From contig OZ231126.1 of the NCBI GenBank assembly GCA_965153355.1, positions 25,978,001 to 26,042,000 on the forward strand: a stretch of DNA of 64,000 nucleotides. The letters are read 5' to 3'. The notes beneath the pieces are model-generated. The model made no database searches. It was given only the letters and a program-made list of their open reading frames with translations, and had not been told where the DNA came from. The stretch comes from Flaccisagitta enflata. Lineage: Eukaryota; Chaetognatha; Sagittoidea; Aphragmophora. Shown here piece by piece: positions 31,347 to 42,665 of this stretch. The translations under genes were made by a program, and so were the position numbers. Within the stretch, counting starts at the first letter, position 1; each line of letters starts with the position of its first letter.

Positions 31347-33544
31347 CCCTGTTTTCAAAAGCGACTCACCCATCCCTAGATACCCTCCTAAAGAAAATCA
31401 AAATACCCATTTTTTCTGACTGTATGTTTTCACTCAAGTAACATGTGGGCTACTCGAAAAAATAAAAAACAAAAAAATCCGCTTGAAATTTTTGGATTTT
31501 TTGCTATTTTTAGGCAAAAAAACACTATTTTTTGCATTTTTTTCTCTCTAAATCAGTAGAAAATGTTAGTTATGCCCCTGTGAGCCATGGAATTGGTAGG
31601 CATAGATGAAACACACTAGCTGACATGCATTGTAACTAGTTTGAAGCATTTTTGGTTCATTAACATCTTAAAAATCACAAAAAAAGAGCAAAAAAAGCTA
31701 TTTTTTTGCATTTTTTTTTAAACTTTTAACCAAAACAAAATGTTAGTTGTGCCACTGTGAGACATGGAATTGGTAGGCATAGGTGAAACGCACTAGTTGG
31801 TATGCAAAGCAACTAGTTTGAAGCATTTTTTGTTCGTTATTAGTTAAAAAGTCACCTAAAAACAAAAATAACCATTTTTTTACTTTTAATCTTGAGAAAA
31901 CTTTAAAAATGCTCTTGTAAGTCATAGAATGGGTAAAATAGAATCCAGGGTAAGCATAACAGCATGTGCAATGAGTTTTTGATCAAGTAACTGCTCCAAA
32001 ATCAGCTTGAAAAGAGCAGAAAGGACCCCACTGCCTTCTCATACCAAGATCAGATAAAAAGCAACATTGCATTAGGGTTTTTTTTATATTTTTGTATAGG
32101 ATATGAGCTCTATTTACTGGAACTAATAAAAATGAAACCTTATCAAGAGGGCTCTTTGATATTTTCACAAAAATTGATAGCATTTTTAAAGTTTTTTCAA
32201 AGTTAAAAGTTAAAAAAATGCAAAAAAATAGTTATTTTTGTGACTTTATTGTGACTTTCCAGCTAATAATGAATCAAAAATGCTTCAAACTAGTTGCTTT
32301 GCATACCAGCTAGTGTGTTCCACTTATGCCTATCAATTCCATGTCTCACAGTGGCACAACTAACAATTCTTATTAGTTAAAAGTGAAAAATGTCGTAACA
32401 ATGCAAAAAAATAGTTTTTTTTGCTCTTTTTTTGTGATTTTTTAGATGTTATTTAACCAAAAATGCTTCAAACTAGTTACTATGCATGTCAGCTAATGTG
32501 TTTCATCTATGCCTACCGATTCCATAGCTCACAGGGGCATAACTAACATTATCTAGGGATTTAGAGAGAAAAAAATGCAAAATATGGTGTTTTTTTGCCT
32601 AAAAATGGCAAAAAATCCAAAAATTCTCAAGCGAATTTTTTTGTTTTTTATTTTTCTGAGTAGCCCACATGTTACTTGAGTGAAAACACATAGTCAGAAA
32701 AAATGGGTATTTCGATTTTCTTTAGGAGGGTATCTAGGGATGGGTGGACTGCAACCAGCAAAACCTTTATTGTGCCTAAAGTAATCATATTTGGACATCC
32801 GTTTTGTCGGTTTTGTCGGTTTTGTCCATTTTGTCTAAAAGCAAATAACTTACCATTTATTCATGCAAAATTTCATAGCAGTGGCTGCAGTAGTTTAGCT
32901 TTCACATAGTTTTGAAAAATGGTGAAATTTGATGAATTTTTACTAAAAAGTGGCATCTTTACAGAAATTCGCATTAATAAACTGTTGTTATTTTTGTGAA
33001 AAATTGAGCTGAAATGACCATGTTGGTCATAAATGGATAGTAATTGACCCCTCTTTTGCATCAGTTTTAATTTTTCAAGATTTCCTAAAAAAAGAATTGA
33101 GGCCTTTTATGACATTTGATGGGATTAATTCCTTTTTAAGACTATGAAAAATCAGAGGAAAAAATCAAATTTGCCACATGATATAACATAAATATTACAA
33201 TTTGGATTTTTTTTTTAGATACATAAAAAAAGATCATTATCCATGTTTTAAAAGCAATCTGGCTATTTTCATTTGATAGAGAAACGACATTATTTTAAAG
33301 TAATGGGGTCATTCAATCATATTTTTGAGAAGCCTCTCATGGGGCTTACTACATTTTTACTCAAAGTATGTGGAGGCCAAACTACTGGAGCCACTACTAT
33401 GAAATTTTGCATGAATAAATGGTAGGTCAATGACCTACTAGGTCATGTGCTTCTAGACAAAACCAATCTGAATTTCCAAATGTAAATACTTTGCTTTGGG
33501 CACAATAAAGGTTTTGCTGGTTGCAGTTGCTTTTGAAAACAGGG
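31347..33544. mobile_element. TA-target MITE, right-arm copy, interrupted by a second element
   Basis: Partner of 1976-2782. The termini CCCTGTTTTCAAAAG are flanked by TA at 31345-31346 and 33545-33546. An inner insertion (31367-32746) splits its first terminal repeat. Without the insertion and one GACT it is about 814 bp, close to the 807 bp of the left copy. Confidence 0.82.
31367..32746. mobile_element. Fold-back element, 4-bp TSD (GACT), right arm only
   Basis: 1380 bp. The ends are CACCCATCCCTAGATACC and its inverse. GACT flanks it at 31363-31366 and 32747-32750, and the left arm near 2760-2770 has a single GACT. The two halves pair throughout, and each half contains two related ~190-bp units around CATGGAATTGGTAGGCATAG. 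No transposase. Four-base duplications occur in several superfamilies, so I do not assign one. Confidence 0.9.
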
Positions 33545-34111
33545 TAAAGATCAAAAACAGTTCTTCAATTTCAACCCAAACCTATTTTGATATCACTGAG
33601 CAAATGTCGTCAATAGACTTGGAACCCACGCAGAACAACGACTTGGACGGCGACATCGATGGCGGAGGGCGTTTAAACAAACAGTCGACCCTTTCTCCTC
33701 TTTAAAAGAGCCCAATTATCATGAAACCTGTTCTTGGAGGGAGGTCTCAAATTATAAAACCATCGCAGTAATGGACTTGATTCAGCGACTTTTTTTGGTG
33801 GGCCCTCCCGTCATCCGTTCCACCCCAATGAATTCGACGATGAAGGAAAAAAAAAAGAAAGACAAAGCAAGAGAAAAGGGGGAAAAAGAAAGAAAGTAGA
33901 CAGTGTCCTTTCTACTTCTTCTGTTTTTTCCTTCGTCCTATATTTTTTTCCCTTTTTTTTCCTTTTCTCTATTCTATTTTCCTCTTTTCCCCAAATCAAC
34001 GACTGAGACACGCAAAGGAGGGACTCAAACGCCATCTCCATATATACATTCAAGGGAAATATGGGGGAAAACGGGAGACGGAGGCAAAAACAGGGAAACT
34101 AGAAAACCAAA

Positions 34112-34135
34112 GATCGCATTTGGTCAGCGGTATCT
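34112..34135 (-). repeat. M-leader fragment beside a MITE (both arms)
   Basis: GATCGCATTTGGTCAGCGGTA is a truncated M leader. The left-arm counterpart is 1381-1403. No inverted boxes follow it. Confidence 0.5.
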
Positions 34136-34140
34136 TCATA

Positions 34141-34739
34141 CTACCTAGAGCATAAATATATCGCCAAGCTTTTTAAGCCATAACTCCATCAAAAATGAAA
34201 AAATCATATAAAAATCAGTGAGATTCTTAAACTACATTGAATTTCTGACCAAATGCCACCAATCGCATTTTTCTAGCTCAAGTCGTTTAGAAATGGCAAG
34301 CAAAACAAAAGTGATACCCCTTTTGAAAAATGGTCAAAATATTTCATCTAGTTTTCTGTCAATCTCTGCTTGTAAAAATAAAGTCATTTGTCTGATAGAT
34401 GTGAGTATTTTTAATCTTATTTCTGGACCTCAGGACAATGTTGAAGACTCGTTTTCATTTTCTTGGCTTAATGACACATATTGGTTAGAAATGACAGCAC
34501 AAGGGAACCCACCATATTGACTATGAAATAGTCTAAAATTGCTTTCAAGATGGGGAGAGCTATCATGTATTCATACTTAAAATTTGTCTAAAAATGTACA
34601 GAAAACCCACAATCAGGTAGTGGTTGAGGTCTATGGGAGCAACACTATTAGTTTGGCATAATATGAATATTTTTTGATGAATTCTATATTGATAACACAA
34701 CTAATTCTTATTTTGGCGATATATTTATGCTCTAGATAG
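34141..34739. mobile_element. TA-target MITE, right arm only
   Basis: 599 bp. The termini are CTACCTAGAGCATAAATATA and the inverse with one mismatch (CTATCTAGAGC). TA flanks it at 34139-34140 and 34740-34741. The empty site is in the left arm near 1370-1376. A 100-codon open frame inside (34218-34520) is not a transposase I recognise. Confidence 0.88.
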
Positions 34740-35128
34740 TAATGATAGGAAGATAAGCGATGGTAGTTGGGTAAAAGTACGATTTTGTAACGCCAGTCAT
34801 TGTCAAATTTTCATGAGTCAATTAGTGTGTTTTGGTAGTACATATTGTCATAGTGAGATTTCCATGAATTAGTCAAAATCATATTCCTCGCAATTTTTGC
34901 CTAAACTTCAATCAATTCAATTCAATTTCAAAATGATCTATTTACCCAGACAAATCACACGTAACAAAAAAGCAAAATGAGATAGTCTATAAGGGTACAT
35001 AAAATCCTAAACTTCGACATATCTTCTTTTCCCAAAACTGAAAGTCTAAACCCTAGTTGAAAGCCAAGGACCAAATTTCCAACCTTGTGGGTAGTGGATT
35101 GAGGGATTTTTAGATGGATGGATACATA

Positions 35129-35891
35129 CAGTACGATGGGAGCAAAGACGACCTAGACTGGAGGATAGATTATAGGTATCTTAGTTTCATTTGATGTATA
35201 AAAAGATTAGGATCTATGCTAATTAAAAGTTGCTTTATTGCTTGAATATATTAGCTTCTCTCATTCTTCAATTTGTGACTTGACATCATCAGGACTTCAT
35301 TTTTCAACGCTTTAACCTAGCCTATCAGATTGGGCTAAAATTTATATATGATTTTGAAAAAAAAAATCAGCTCAATTAGACTATTTTTATAGGTTTCACA
35401 GCTATTTTTCAAATAGAATAATTATGTAAATCTATATCTGGGCAAAACTTAAATCAGGGATAAAACCTCTAAAAATAGTCCAATTGAGCTGATTTTAAGG
35501 TGCGACAAAGCATCTTTATAACTGGCTGTGTCCGTTAGTTTGTTGGTTGGTCGGTTGGTTGGTTGGTTGGTTGGTCGGTTGGTCAGTCGGTTGGTTGGTC
35601 AGTAACATATTCGTTCGACAATCCAAACGTCGCACATATTGGCCTACTTGGCCTTGTTTTTTTCTAAATTTTTTGAAATTTTCTGCCTAATATGATGAGC
35701 TACGTTAGAACATTGAAAAATGAAGTCCTGATGATGTCAAGTCACAAGTTGAAGAATAAGCAAAGTAAATATATTCAAGCAATAAAACAACTTTTAATTA
35801 ACATAGTTCTCAAATTTTTAATAGATCAAATAGAATTAAGATACCTAAAATCTATCCTCCAGTCTAGGTCGTCTTAGATCCCATCGTACTG
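35129..35891. mobile_element. MITE, CAGTACGATGGGA termini, TA target, right arm only
   Basis: 763 bp. The terminal repeats (about 60 bp) include GACGACCTAGACTGGAGGAT. TA flanks it at 35127-35128 and 35892-35893. The left arm near 342-350 has one TA between the same flanks (GGATACA / TCAATACG). CAGT ends and TA indicate a Tc1/mariner-type non-autonomous element. A diverged P-like repeat (about 35498-35662, with GGTCGGTTGG repeats and GGCCTTGTTTTT) is nested inside. Confidence 0.92.
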
Positions 35892-35948
35892 TATCAATAC
35901 GCCTTTGTGCACTGCAAGGCATCAACTCCTTTGGGCCGCTACCTCCCC

Positions 35949-35953
<5 letters not shown>

Positions 35954-36001
<48 letters not shown>

Positions 36002-36002
36002 A
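35954..36002. repeat. (GA)n microsatellite, right arm
   Basis: A 49-bp array, partner of the 170-bp CT array at 113-282. Confidence 0.95.
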
Positions 36003-36025
36003 GGAGATGAGCGAAAATGATGAAT

Positions 36026-36974
36026 GTAAAGACAAATAAAAAAAGTTCTAGAGAATGAATGGTCCACGTCTTCATCGTTATTTGGAAAAACACGTCCGGT
36101 TTGTATTGTAAATAGACAGCCAGTAAGACAGTCGGAGACAGAGAGATAGCCAGACAGACAGACAGACGGACAGACAGACACGGGCTCAAATATCCCTCGA
36201 GGAAGTCAAAGTTGGAAGTCATCCTGTCTTTTTCAATTCTAGCAGCAGTCAGTGTCCATGACAATAAAGGGGCATCCTATGAATTATCATTTGATTGTAT
36301 ATAAATATTGATTTGCTTGGATATATAATATCTTTTATTCGTCACAAGCGACAGAGCACACAACACCATATTCTACAAGACTACGAGCTATTTCAAGTGA
36401 AAAAAAAAGACAAGTTGGTATAAAAACACAGTTACTTTGAGTCGGAAACACGTTGAGTGTACAACTTCTGTAAACATTCAAGAGTCGAGTTGCCCAGTGT
36501 TGAAAGTTGCTTCAAAAACTTTCGTGAAGGATTTTCAAAAATTTCGTCATTTTCTATGCCACCAATATAAAAAAAAAAACAACGGTGCGGTGACCTAGAA
36601 TATGACAAAATTGTTTTCATAAAACTATATAGTGCGACCTATCAAATGATTTGAAATATTACCAGAATTATAAATCACGTACATATCCTAAAGATCTAAG
36701 TGAAATATAAAAAAAAGAAACTTTTTAGAGTGTTTCTTTACAAAAAAATTAGAAAAAAACTTTTTTCAAGGGTCAATAGCAATCCTCGTTTATCAAATAT
36801 ATCTTTTTAAACAAGTCTCCACCATTTCGGATTTTCTAAACTCATTTTAGATTAAGGCCCACTGTGCCATGTTAGGCTTGAAAGTTTAAGAGGGAATCCA
36901 CCTGGGCATAGGTATTTTTTCCAAAGAACATCAAAGAAAATAAAGAAAATATTTTTAACAAGGGTTAATCGTTT
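36026..36974. other. AT-rich unannotated stretch
   Basis: Beyond the palindrome. The GACAGACAGACAGACGGACAGACA-type repeats end near 36180. The rest is AT-rich with no recognisable gene, hairpin repeat or element ends. Confidence 0.6.
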
Positions 36975-37070
36975 TTGGGCAGCGGTCTCGAAGGGGCCAA
37001 TGCTTTCACATAGGGAAATTTCTCCTCCTTCTCCTTCTTCTCCTTCGTCTCTGTCCACCCCCTTCGAAGC
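36975..37070. repeat. M-family partial (M3)
   Basis: GGGCAGCGGTCTCGAAGGGG followed by CTTTCACATAGGGAAATTTC and a TCCTTC-rich tract, which is the closing-box end without a minisatellite. From 37075 to 37380 the sequence is AT-rich with a cluster of TCGTTAATCGTTAAT motifs. Confidence 0.6.
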
Positions 37071-37384
37071 TGATATCCTAGGCTATGAGTGCTAACGGCC
37101 AATTTTTGAATTAATCATCGTTTGTCAGTTGATTTTGATCGTTAATCATCGTTAATCGTTAATTTTTAGCTTATTTTACAATAATGAAAGCTGACATATA
37201 ATTATTGCCTTCAGTACCAATAATGGAAAGAAAAACAAAAGAAAGATGAAGAAAGGGGTTTTGACGCAATTTTCAAATATCTCATGATGATATGTTTCTT
37301 TGTTGTATTCATTCAGATCCGCTACCCTAAAGAAGAGGTGACACCCTCGTAATATAGGGGTGAAATTCTAATGCTTTCCTTTTT

Positions 37385-37961
37385 GGGCAGCGGCCCCGAA
37401 GGGGACGAAGTCCTGTAGAACACAGGGGGACTTTCGTTCGTTCGTTCGTTCGTGCGTGCGTCCCCCCCTCCCTCAGACCCCTCAGGCCTCAAATCTGGCC
37501 TCTCAGGCCTCAAATCTGGCCTCTCAGGCCTCAAACTAGACCTCTCAGGCCTACAATCTTGCCTCTCAGGCCTCAAATCTAGCCTCTTAGGCCTCAAATT
37601 TGGCCTCTTAGGCCTCAAATTTGGCCTCTCAGGCCTTTTATCTGGCCTCTCAGGCCTCAAATCTGGCCTCTCTAGCCTCAAATCTGGCCTCTTAGGCCTC
37701 AAATCCAACCTCTTCCCTCACATTAGGCCTCTCAAGCCTCAAATCAGCTATCTGATCCTCAAGTCAGTTCTCTATGGCCTTCCAAGCCTTAATCCAGCTC
37801 TTTCAAGCCTCAAGTCAGCCCATTCAAGCCCCCAACTGGCTTTCTGGCCTTACATCAACCCTCTTAGACCTGAATTCAGCCCAAACGGACGGACGAACGA
37901 ACGGACGAACGAAAGTCCCCCTGTGTTCTACAGGACTTCGTCCCCTTCGGGGCCGCTGCCC
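37385..37961. repeat. M element M4 with 20-bp minisatellite
   Basis: The inverted ends pair over about 65 bp: GGGCAGCGGCCCCGAAGGGG, GACGAAGTCCTGTAGAACAC and AGGGGGACTTTCGTTCG at the left, with the inverse at 37885-37961. The core has about 20 units of GCCTCAAATCTGGCCTCTCA, becoming degenerate after 37720. The upstream leader box is absent. Confidence 0.87.
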
Positions 37962-37989
37962 TGCCTCCCCTCACTCAAATTTACAATCA

Positions 37990-38232
37990 TGCACAGCAGG
38001 GCAACGGGTATCGCTGACCACATATTGCCCTTGGGCGACCTGTTAGGCAGTGGCTCCGGAGGGGCCGATGACCAATAATTCCACATGGGGCAATTTTCTC
38101 CGGTTTCCGTCCGTACATATGTCCCCCCCCCGAGCCTCAAAACAAGCCTCCCAGACTGCATATGAAGCCCTTTTGAACTCAAATCAGGCCTCTCAGACAC
38201 CAAATCAGGCCTCTCAGATCCCAAATAGTCGC
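37990..38232 (+). repeat. M element M5, short
   Basis: The leader (GGGCAACGGGTATCGCTGACC, here in the opposite sense to that of M6) lies at the start, then a GGCAGTGGCTCCGGAGGGGCC box at 38045-38066, then a short array of about four GCCTCTCAGAC-type units to 38225. Confidence 0.6.
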
Positions 38233-38832
38233 AAAAGCGTTAGATGGTCAGCGGTACCCGTTGCCCCTAATTGAAGTGTATGAAGGTGTGAGGTGGTGAG
38301 AGGGGCAGCGGCCCCAAAGGAGCCGATGACCTATGCTGTTTTTATTTGAGCCTGGAGGCTGGAATTGGGGCCTTGAAGCGGGGATTTGAGCTCAAAGGCG
38401 GGGATTTGAGCCTCATGGCTGAGATTTGAACCTCGAGACTGAGATTTGAGCCTCAAGATTGGGATTTGAGCCTCAAGGCTGGGATTTGGGCCTTGAGGCT
38501 GGGATTTGGGCATTGAGGCTAGGATTTGGGCCTTGAGGCTGGGATTTGGGCTTTGAGGCTGGGATTTGGGCCCCGAGGCTGAGATTTGGCAAATGAGGCT
38601 GAGATTTGGGCCTCGAGGTTAAGACTTGGGCCTCAAGGCTGGGATTTGGGCCTCAAGGCTTGGATTTGGGCCTTGAGGCTTAGATTTGGGTTTTGAGGCT
38701 AAGATTTAGGCCTCCAGGCTGGAATTTGGGTCTCAAGTCTGAAAGGGGGGGGTACGAAGAAGGAGAAGGAGGAGAAGGAGAAATTTCTCCTGTGTGAAAG
38801 CATAGGTCATCGGCCCCTTCGGGGCCGCTGCC
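38226..38832 (+). repeat. M element M6, complete
   Basis: The leader starts TAGTCGCAAAAGCGTTAGAT and contains GGTCAGCGGTACCCGTTGCC. Then come GGGGCAGCGGCCCCAAAGGA, about 20 units of GAGGCTGGGATTTGGGCCTT (38345-38740), a GAAGGAGAAGGAGG purine stretch, and the closing box ATCGGCCCCTTCGGGGCCGC. It abuts M7. Confidence 0.88.
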
Positions 38833-39360
38833 CAAAAAGACTTTTCTGACCCCAAATCAGGCCTCTCAGACCCCCAAAAAAGTCTTCCAAACCCTAAATT
38901 AGGCCTCTTAGATCCTAAATCAGGCCTCTCAGACCCCAAATCAGGCCTCTCAGACCCCAAATTAAGCATTTCAGACCCCAAATCAAGCAACTCAGACCCT
39001 AAATCAGGCCCTTTCAGACCCCAAATCAGACCGCTGAAACCCCAAATCAGGCCTCTCAGAACCAAATTAGGCCTCCCAGACCCCAAACAAGGCCCTTTCA
39101 GACCCCAAATTAGGCCCCTAAGCCCCCAAATCAGTCCTTTTCAGACCCCAAATCATGCCTCTCAGGCCCTAAATCAGACCTTTCAGACCCAAAATCAGGC
39201 CTCTCAGCCCCCCCAAACCAGAGAAAATTGTCCTATGTGGAATCATAGGTCATCGGCCATTCCAGGGCCGCTGCCCCTCTCATAAACTCATAATCTCATT
39301 CCCACATACACTAACTTAGGGGCATCGGGTACCGCTGACCACGTAACGCTTTTGCAACGA
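38833..39360 (-). repeat. M element M7, complete, head-to-head with M6
   Basis: About 18 units of 21 bp, CAGACCCCAAATCAGGCCTCT, at 38840-39215, then an inverted box CATAGGTCATCGGCC...GGGCCGCTGCCCC (39245-39278) and an inverted leader ending GTAACGCTTTTGC at 39360. M6 and M7 share the closing box between them. Confidence 0.82.
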
Positions 39361-39803
39361 TAGATTTTTTTTTAGATGATAAAAGGATGGATACACAGCT
39401 TCTTAAGACCTGTGCAGATGGGCACGGGCAGAGATGCAAAAACAGCTCTACGAACAAAAAACAAAAAAGGCATTGTTTCAGACTGACTGATAGACAGACC
39501 AATAGACCAGCCTTCTCCATCATTTGCACGCCGCTGAAGAAATTTAGAAAAAAAAAGAAAATCCATACTATGATTGCAGTGTTAACATGGATGTATAATT
39601 TAGCTAAAAACAAGCTGGGTTTGTCTGTCAGTCCTATGTTGAAAGAAAGAAAGGAAGCAAGAAAAAAAGAAGGCAGGAAGAACTACCTTTAAGAACTAAC
39701 TACAAGACTATAAGAAAGACAGAACTCAGACAGAAAGATCGAAGAAGTAAAAAAGAAATAAGAAACAAAGAAAAAAAAAAGAGACAAAGACAGGAAGAAA
39801 TAT

Positions 39804-39805
39804 GA

Positions 39806-39897
<92 letters not shown>

Positions 39898-39925
39898 AGG
39901 AAAGAAAGAAAGAAAGAAAGAAAGG
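39804..39925. repeat. (GAAA)n array
   Basis: About 120 bp, nearly pure, followed by a GGAAGGAAGGAA block. Flanks 39365-39800 are AT-rich with a weak P-like GATACACAG/GCAGATGGGCACGGGCAG trace near 39388-39435 and no gene. Confidence 0.95.
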
Positions 39926-40189
39926 AAGGAAGGAAGGAAAGAAGGAAAGGAGGAAAAAAGGAAGAGAGCTAGAAAGGAAGGGAGAAATTTGAAAAGGCAA
40001 TGGCAAAAAACAATGAGAATTTTGCATCAACGCCCATTTGTTTTGCTAAAGATGAAAACGAAAGTCATATTTCAACTCTCAATTAGGACCATAATTAACG
40101 ATTAAATTCTTTTAACTTGTTTGATAACTAATTTGCTAATTGATCGTTAATTATTCGTTAATTAATGACGATTAAACATCCCTAGGATC

Positions 40190-40674
40190 TTGAGGCCCAA
40201 ATCCTAGTCTCAAGGCTCAAATTGCAGCTTCCAGGCTCAAATTGCTCACATCCCAGCCTTGAGCCTTACATCCCAGCCTCAAGCCTCAAATCCCAGCCTC
40301 GAGGCTCATTTTATAGCATCTTGGCTCATATCACAGTCTCGAGGCGCAAATCACAGTCTCCAGGCTCAAATCACAGCCTCAAGGCTCAAAGCACAGCCTC
40401 GAGGCTTAAATCACAGCCTCGAGGCTCAAATTACAGCCTCGAGGCTCAAATTACAGCCTCGAGGCTCAAATCACAGCCTCGAGGCTCAGATTACAGCCTC
40501 AAGGCTCAAATCCTATTATTGATGGTCAAATTCAAGCCTCGAGCCTGAAATCTTTCTAAGCATAGGCCTTAGGCCCGTTTGGGGCCGCTGCCCCTCTCAC
40601 CATCACACATCCACATATACTCACATAGTCATTAAAGCAACGGTACCGCTGACCCTCTAACGCTTTTGCGACTA
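40190..40674 (-). repeat. M element M8, abutting a GTT array
   Basis: About 18 units of GCCTCGAGGCTCAAATCACA type (40200-40550), then CATAGGCCTTAGGCCCG, TTTGGGGCCGCTGCCCC (40577-40593), and the inverted leader with GCAACGGTACCGCTGACC and AACGCTTTTGCGACTA ending at 40674. A GTT array starts immediately. Confidence 0.85.
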
Positions 40675-40676
40675 TT

Positions 40677-40692
40677 GCTGTTGTCGTTGTCG

Positions 40693-40739
<47 letters not shown>

Positions 40740-40741
40740 GC

Positions 40742-40828
<87 letters not shown>

Positions 40829-40847
40829 GTTGTTGTTGTTGTTGTTG
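40677..40847. repeat. (GTT)n array
   Basis: About 170 bp with a GTC lead and one CTG. It begins within a few bases of the M8 leader end. Confidence 0.96.
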
Positions 40848-40849
40848 AA

Positions 40850-41176
40850 TGATAATGCGCGGGACACGTTGGATTCAGTTTGATATCATTGATTATCAGC
40901 TTGTGATTTCAGATAGTGACATTCCCAATGAAATCCGGCTGCATGAACTGACATCTCAAAACCCAAACATCTAGAAGCAGTTAAGCCATGTCTTACATGG
41001 CCCAAAGGTGGTTTATTGTTAACCATGGGAGTTTTCCTTGACTGAACCCTGTTCAGGTTTCCCTAACTTAATGCTTGTCTCCTGGCCCCTGACAAATGGA
41101 AATTCATTTTTATTTACCTTTTTAACATGGGTCACCCCCTTGGGCGACGCATACCATGTTTATCCTCGGATGTCTG
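40850..41176. other. Unannotated 330 bp
   Basis: Moderately GC sequence (GTCTTACATGGCCC, GTGGTTTATTGTTAACC) with no open frame of note. It could be a fragment of an interspersed repeat, but I see no second copy in this window. Confidence 0.5.
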
Positions 41177-42159
41177 CTACTCGACTCAATAAAAAGCCGC
41201 ACTTTTAAATGGCAAATTAACATATTAAATTTCCAAATAACGAGTGGTCAAAAAAAAAAAGTGATTTTTTTTGTTTTCTGATATCTTTTGTACAAAAATG
41301 TTTATTGTAAAATTTTTTTTTAGCTAACAAGGCCGGATACACGGCTACCCCAGTCGCGTGTGGGTGGGCAGGGGCTGTATTTGAGGTCACTCAATCATTT
41401 GGGCAGGTGCAGTGAAGCCAAAGACCGCAAAAACCCCCCAAAAAAGTAAAGTGTTATGAACGGACCAACGGACGGACCAACGGACGGATGGATGGACCGA
41501 CGGACCGACAAAGCGGGTTGTAGAGTCGCATAGCACGCAACTAAAAAGATAAGATGCAGGAGAATTTTTTTCATTATTGTGATTTTTGTGCTTTTTTTAT
41601 TTGTTTCAAATAATATTCAATAAACTTAATTTGATTTTGGACCGCTTTAATTTTTTGTAATATTTTTGGAAATTTTTAAAAATCTTTAGGAAATTCAAAA
41701 AATCATTCTTTTTTATATACTTTACTTTATTTTCAAAATATCAACTGATAAAAAGAATTTCAAACATGTTGGAGAAAAGGCTAGCTTAGTCACATTTTTT
41801 TTTTGACCACACGTTAACTAGATAAAATCTTAGATCGTTAGAAAGCTCTTGAAAAGATCTTTTATTTGGCTCCAATCTGGCAATTCTAACTTTATTCTTT
41901 TAGAAATGGCATAAGAAATAGTAGAAACATTGTCATTATAAGTTTGCAATCCCATTGGAAAATGAGTATTTATACAAAGTAGTAGATAACTTTGACAAGA
42001 TCTAGCTCCTAAACCGTTTGAGATAGAGATCTAGGATTGGTCTAGAATGAAAGAAAATTTTAAAATCTTTAAAACTACTTCAACAAAAAATCTTTTTATA
42101 AGATTTCTCTATCTTTTTCATCAACTCAAAATGGGGTGTGGCTTTTTTTAGTCGAGTAG
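41177..42159. mobile_element. Fold-back element holding a P repeat
   Basis: The imperfect termini are CTACTCGACT...AAAAAGCC and the inverse near 42140-42159. Inner inverted segments also pair: GAGTGGTCAAAAAAAAAA at 41241 with TTTTTTTTTTGACCACACG near 41797. A P repeat (41326-41547) sits in its first half, next to an oligo(T) run. No target duplication longer than TG is evident. Confidence 0.65.
41326..41547 (+). repeat. P hairpin repeat
   Basis: AACAAGGCCGGATACACGGC, a GGACGGACCAACGGACGG run, and GAGTCGCATAGCACGCAACT then A5. The terminal hairpin has one mismatch. Confidence 0.88.
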
Positions 42160-42322
42160 TGTTTTACATCAAATGTATCATATGGTTAACTGACTGTAGC
42201 AGACTCGATCTCTAAATAGATCGTTAACTTGAACAATAACAATATCTTTCTGCAAGATTGATTCAAAGCAATCAAAATCCATTGCACCATAACATGCCAT
42301 TTTCGGATCAAGAATCTTTAAT

Positions 42323-42509
42323 AACAAGGCCGGATACACGACCAATACCAGTCGCGGACGAATGGGCAGGGGTGGAAATGCGCGTTTTCACACTTTCAAA
42401 CTCGATCACCACGGACCGACGGACCGACGGACCGACGGACCGACGGACCGACGGACCGACGGACGGACGGACAAAGCCTCTTATAGAGTCGCTTGTCTGC
42501 GACTAAAAA
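42323..42509 (+). repeat. P hairpin repeat with pure octamer core
   Basis: The start is AACAAGGCCGGATACACGAC. The core is six to seven tandem copies of GGACCGAC (42413-42470). The end is GAGTCGCTTGTCTGCGACTA. The hairpin loop differs from the 28848 copy, but the stem is kept. Confidence 0.88.
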
Positions 42510-42665
42510 GCCGAATTAGTCTGGTGTACATATTGACATATTGACTCTCAGTATAGATCCCCATTGACTAGATATTGCAAACGCCACCAATGTTTTGATC
42601 TAAAACAAGCAATAAAAGAAAGAAAAATAGCACAAACCATCATCATACTTTTGTTAGTCAAAGAC

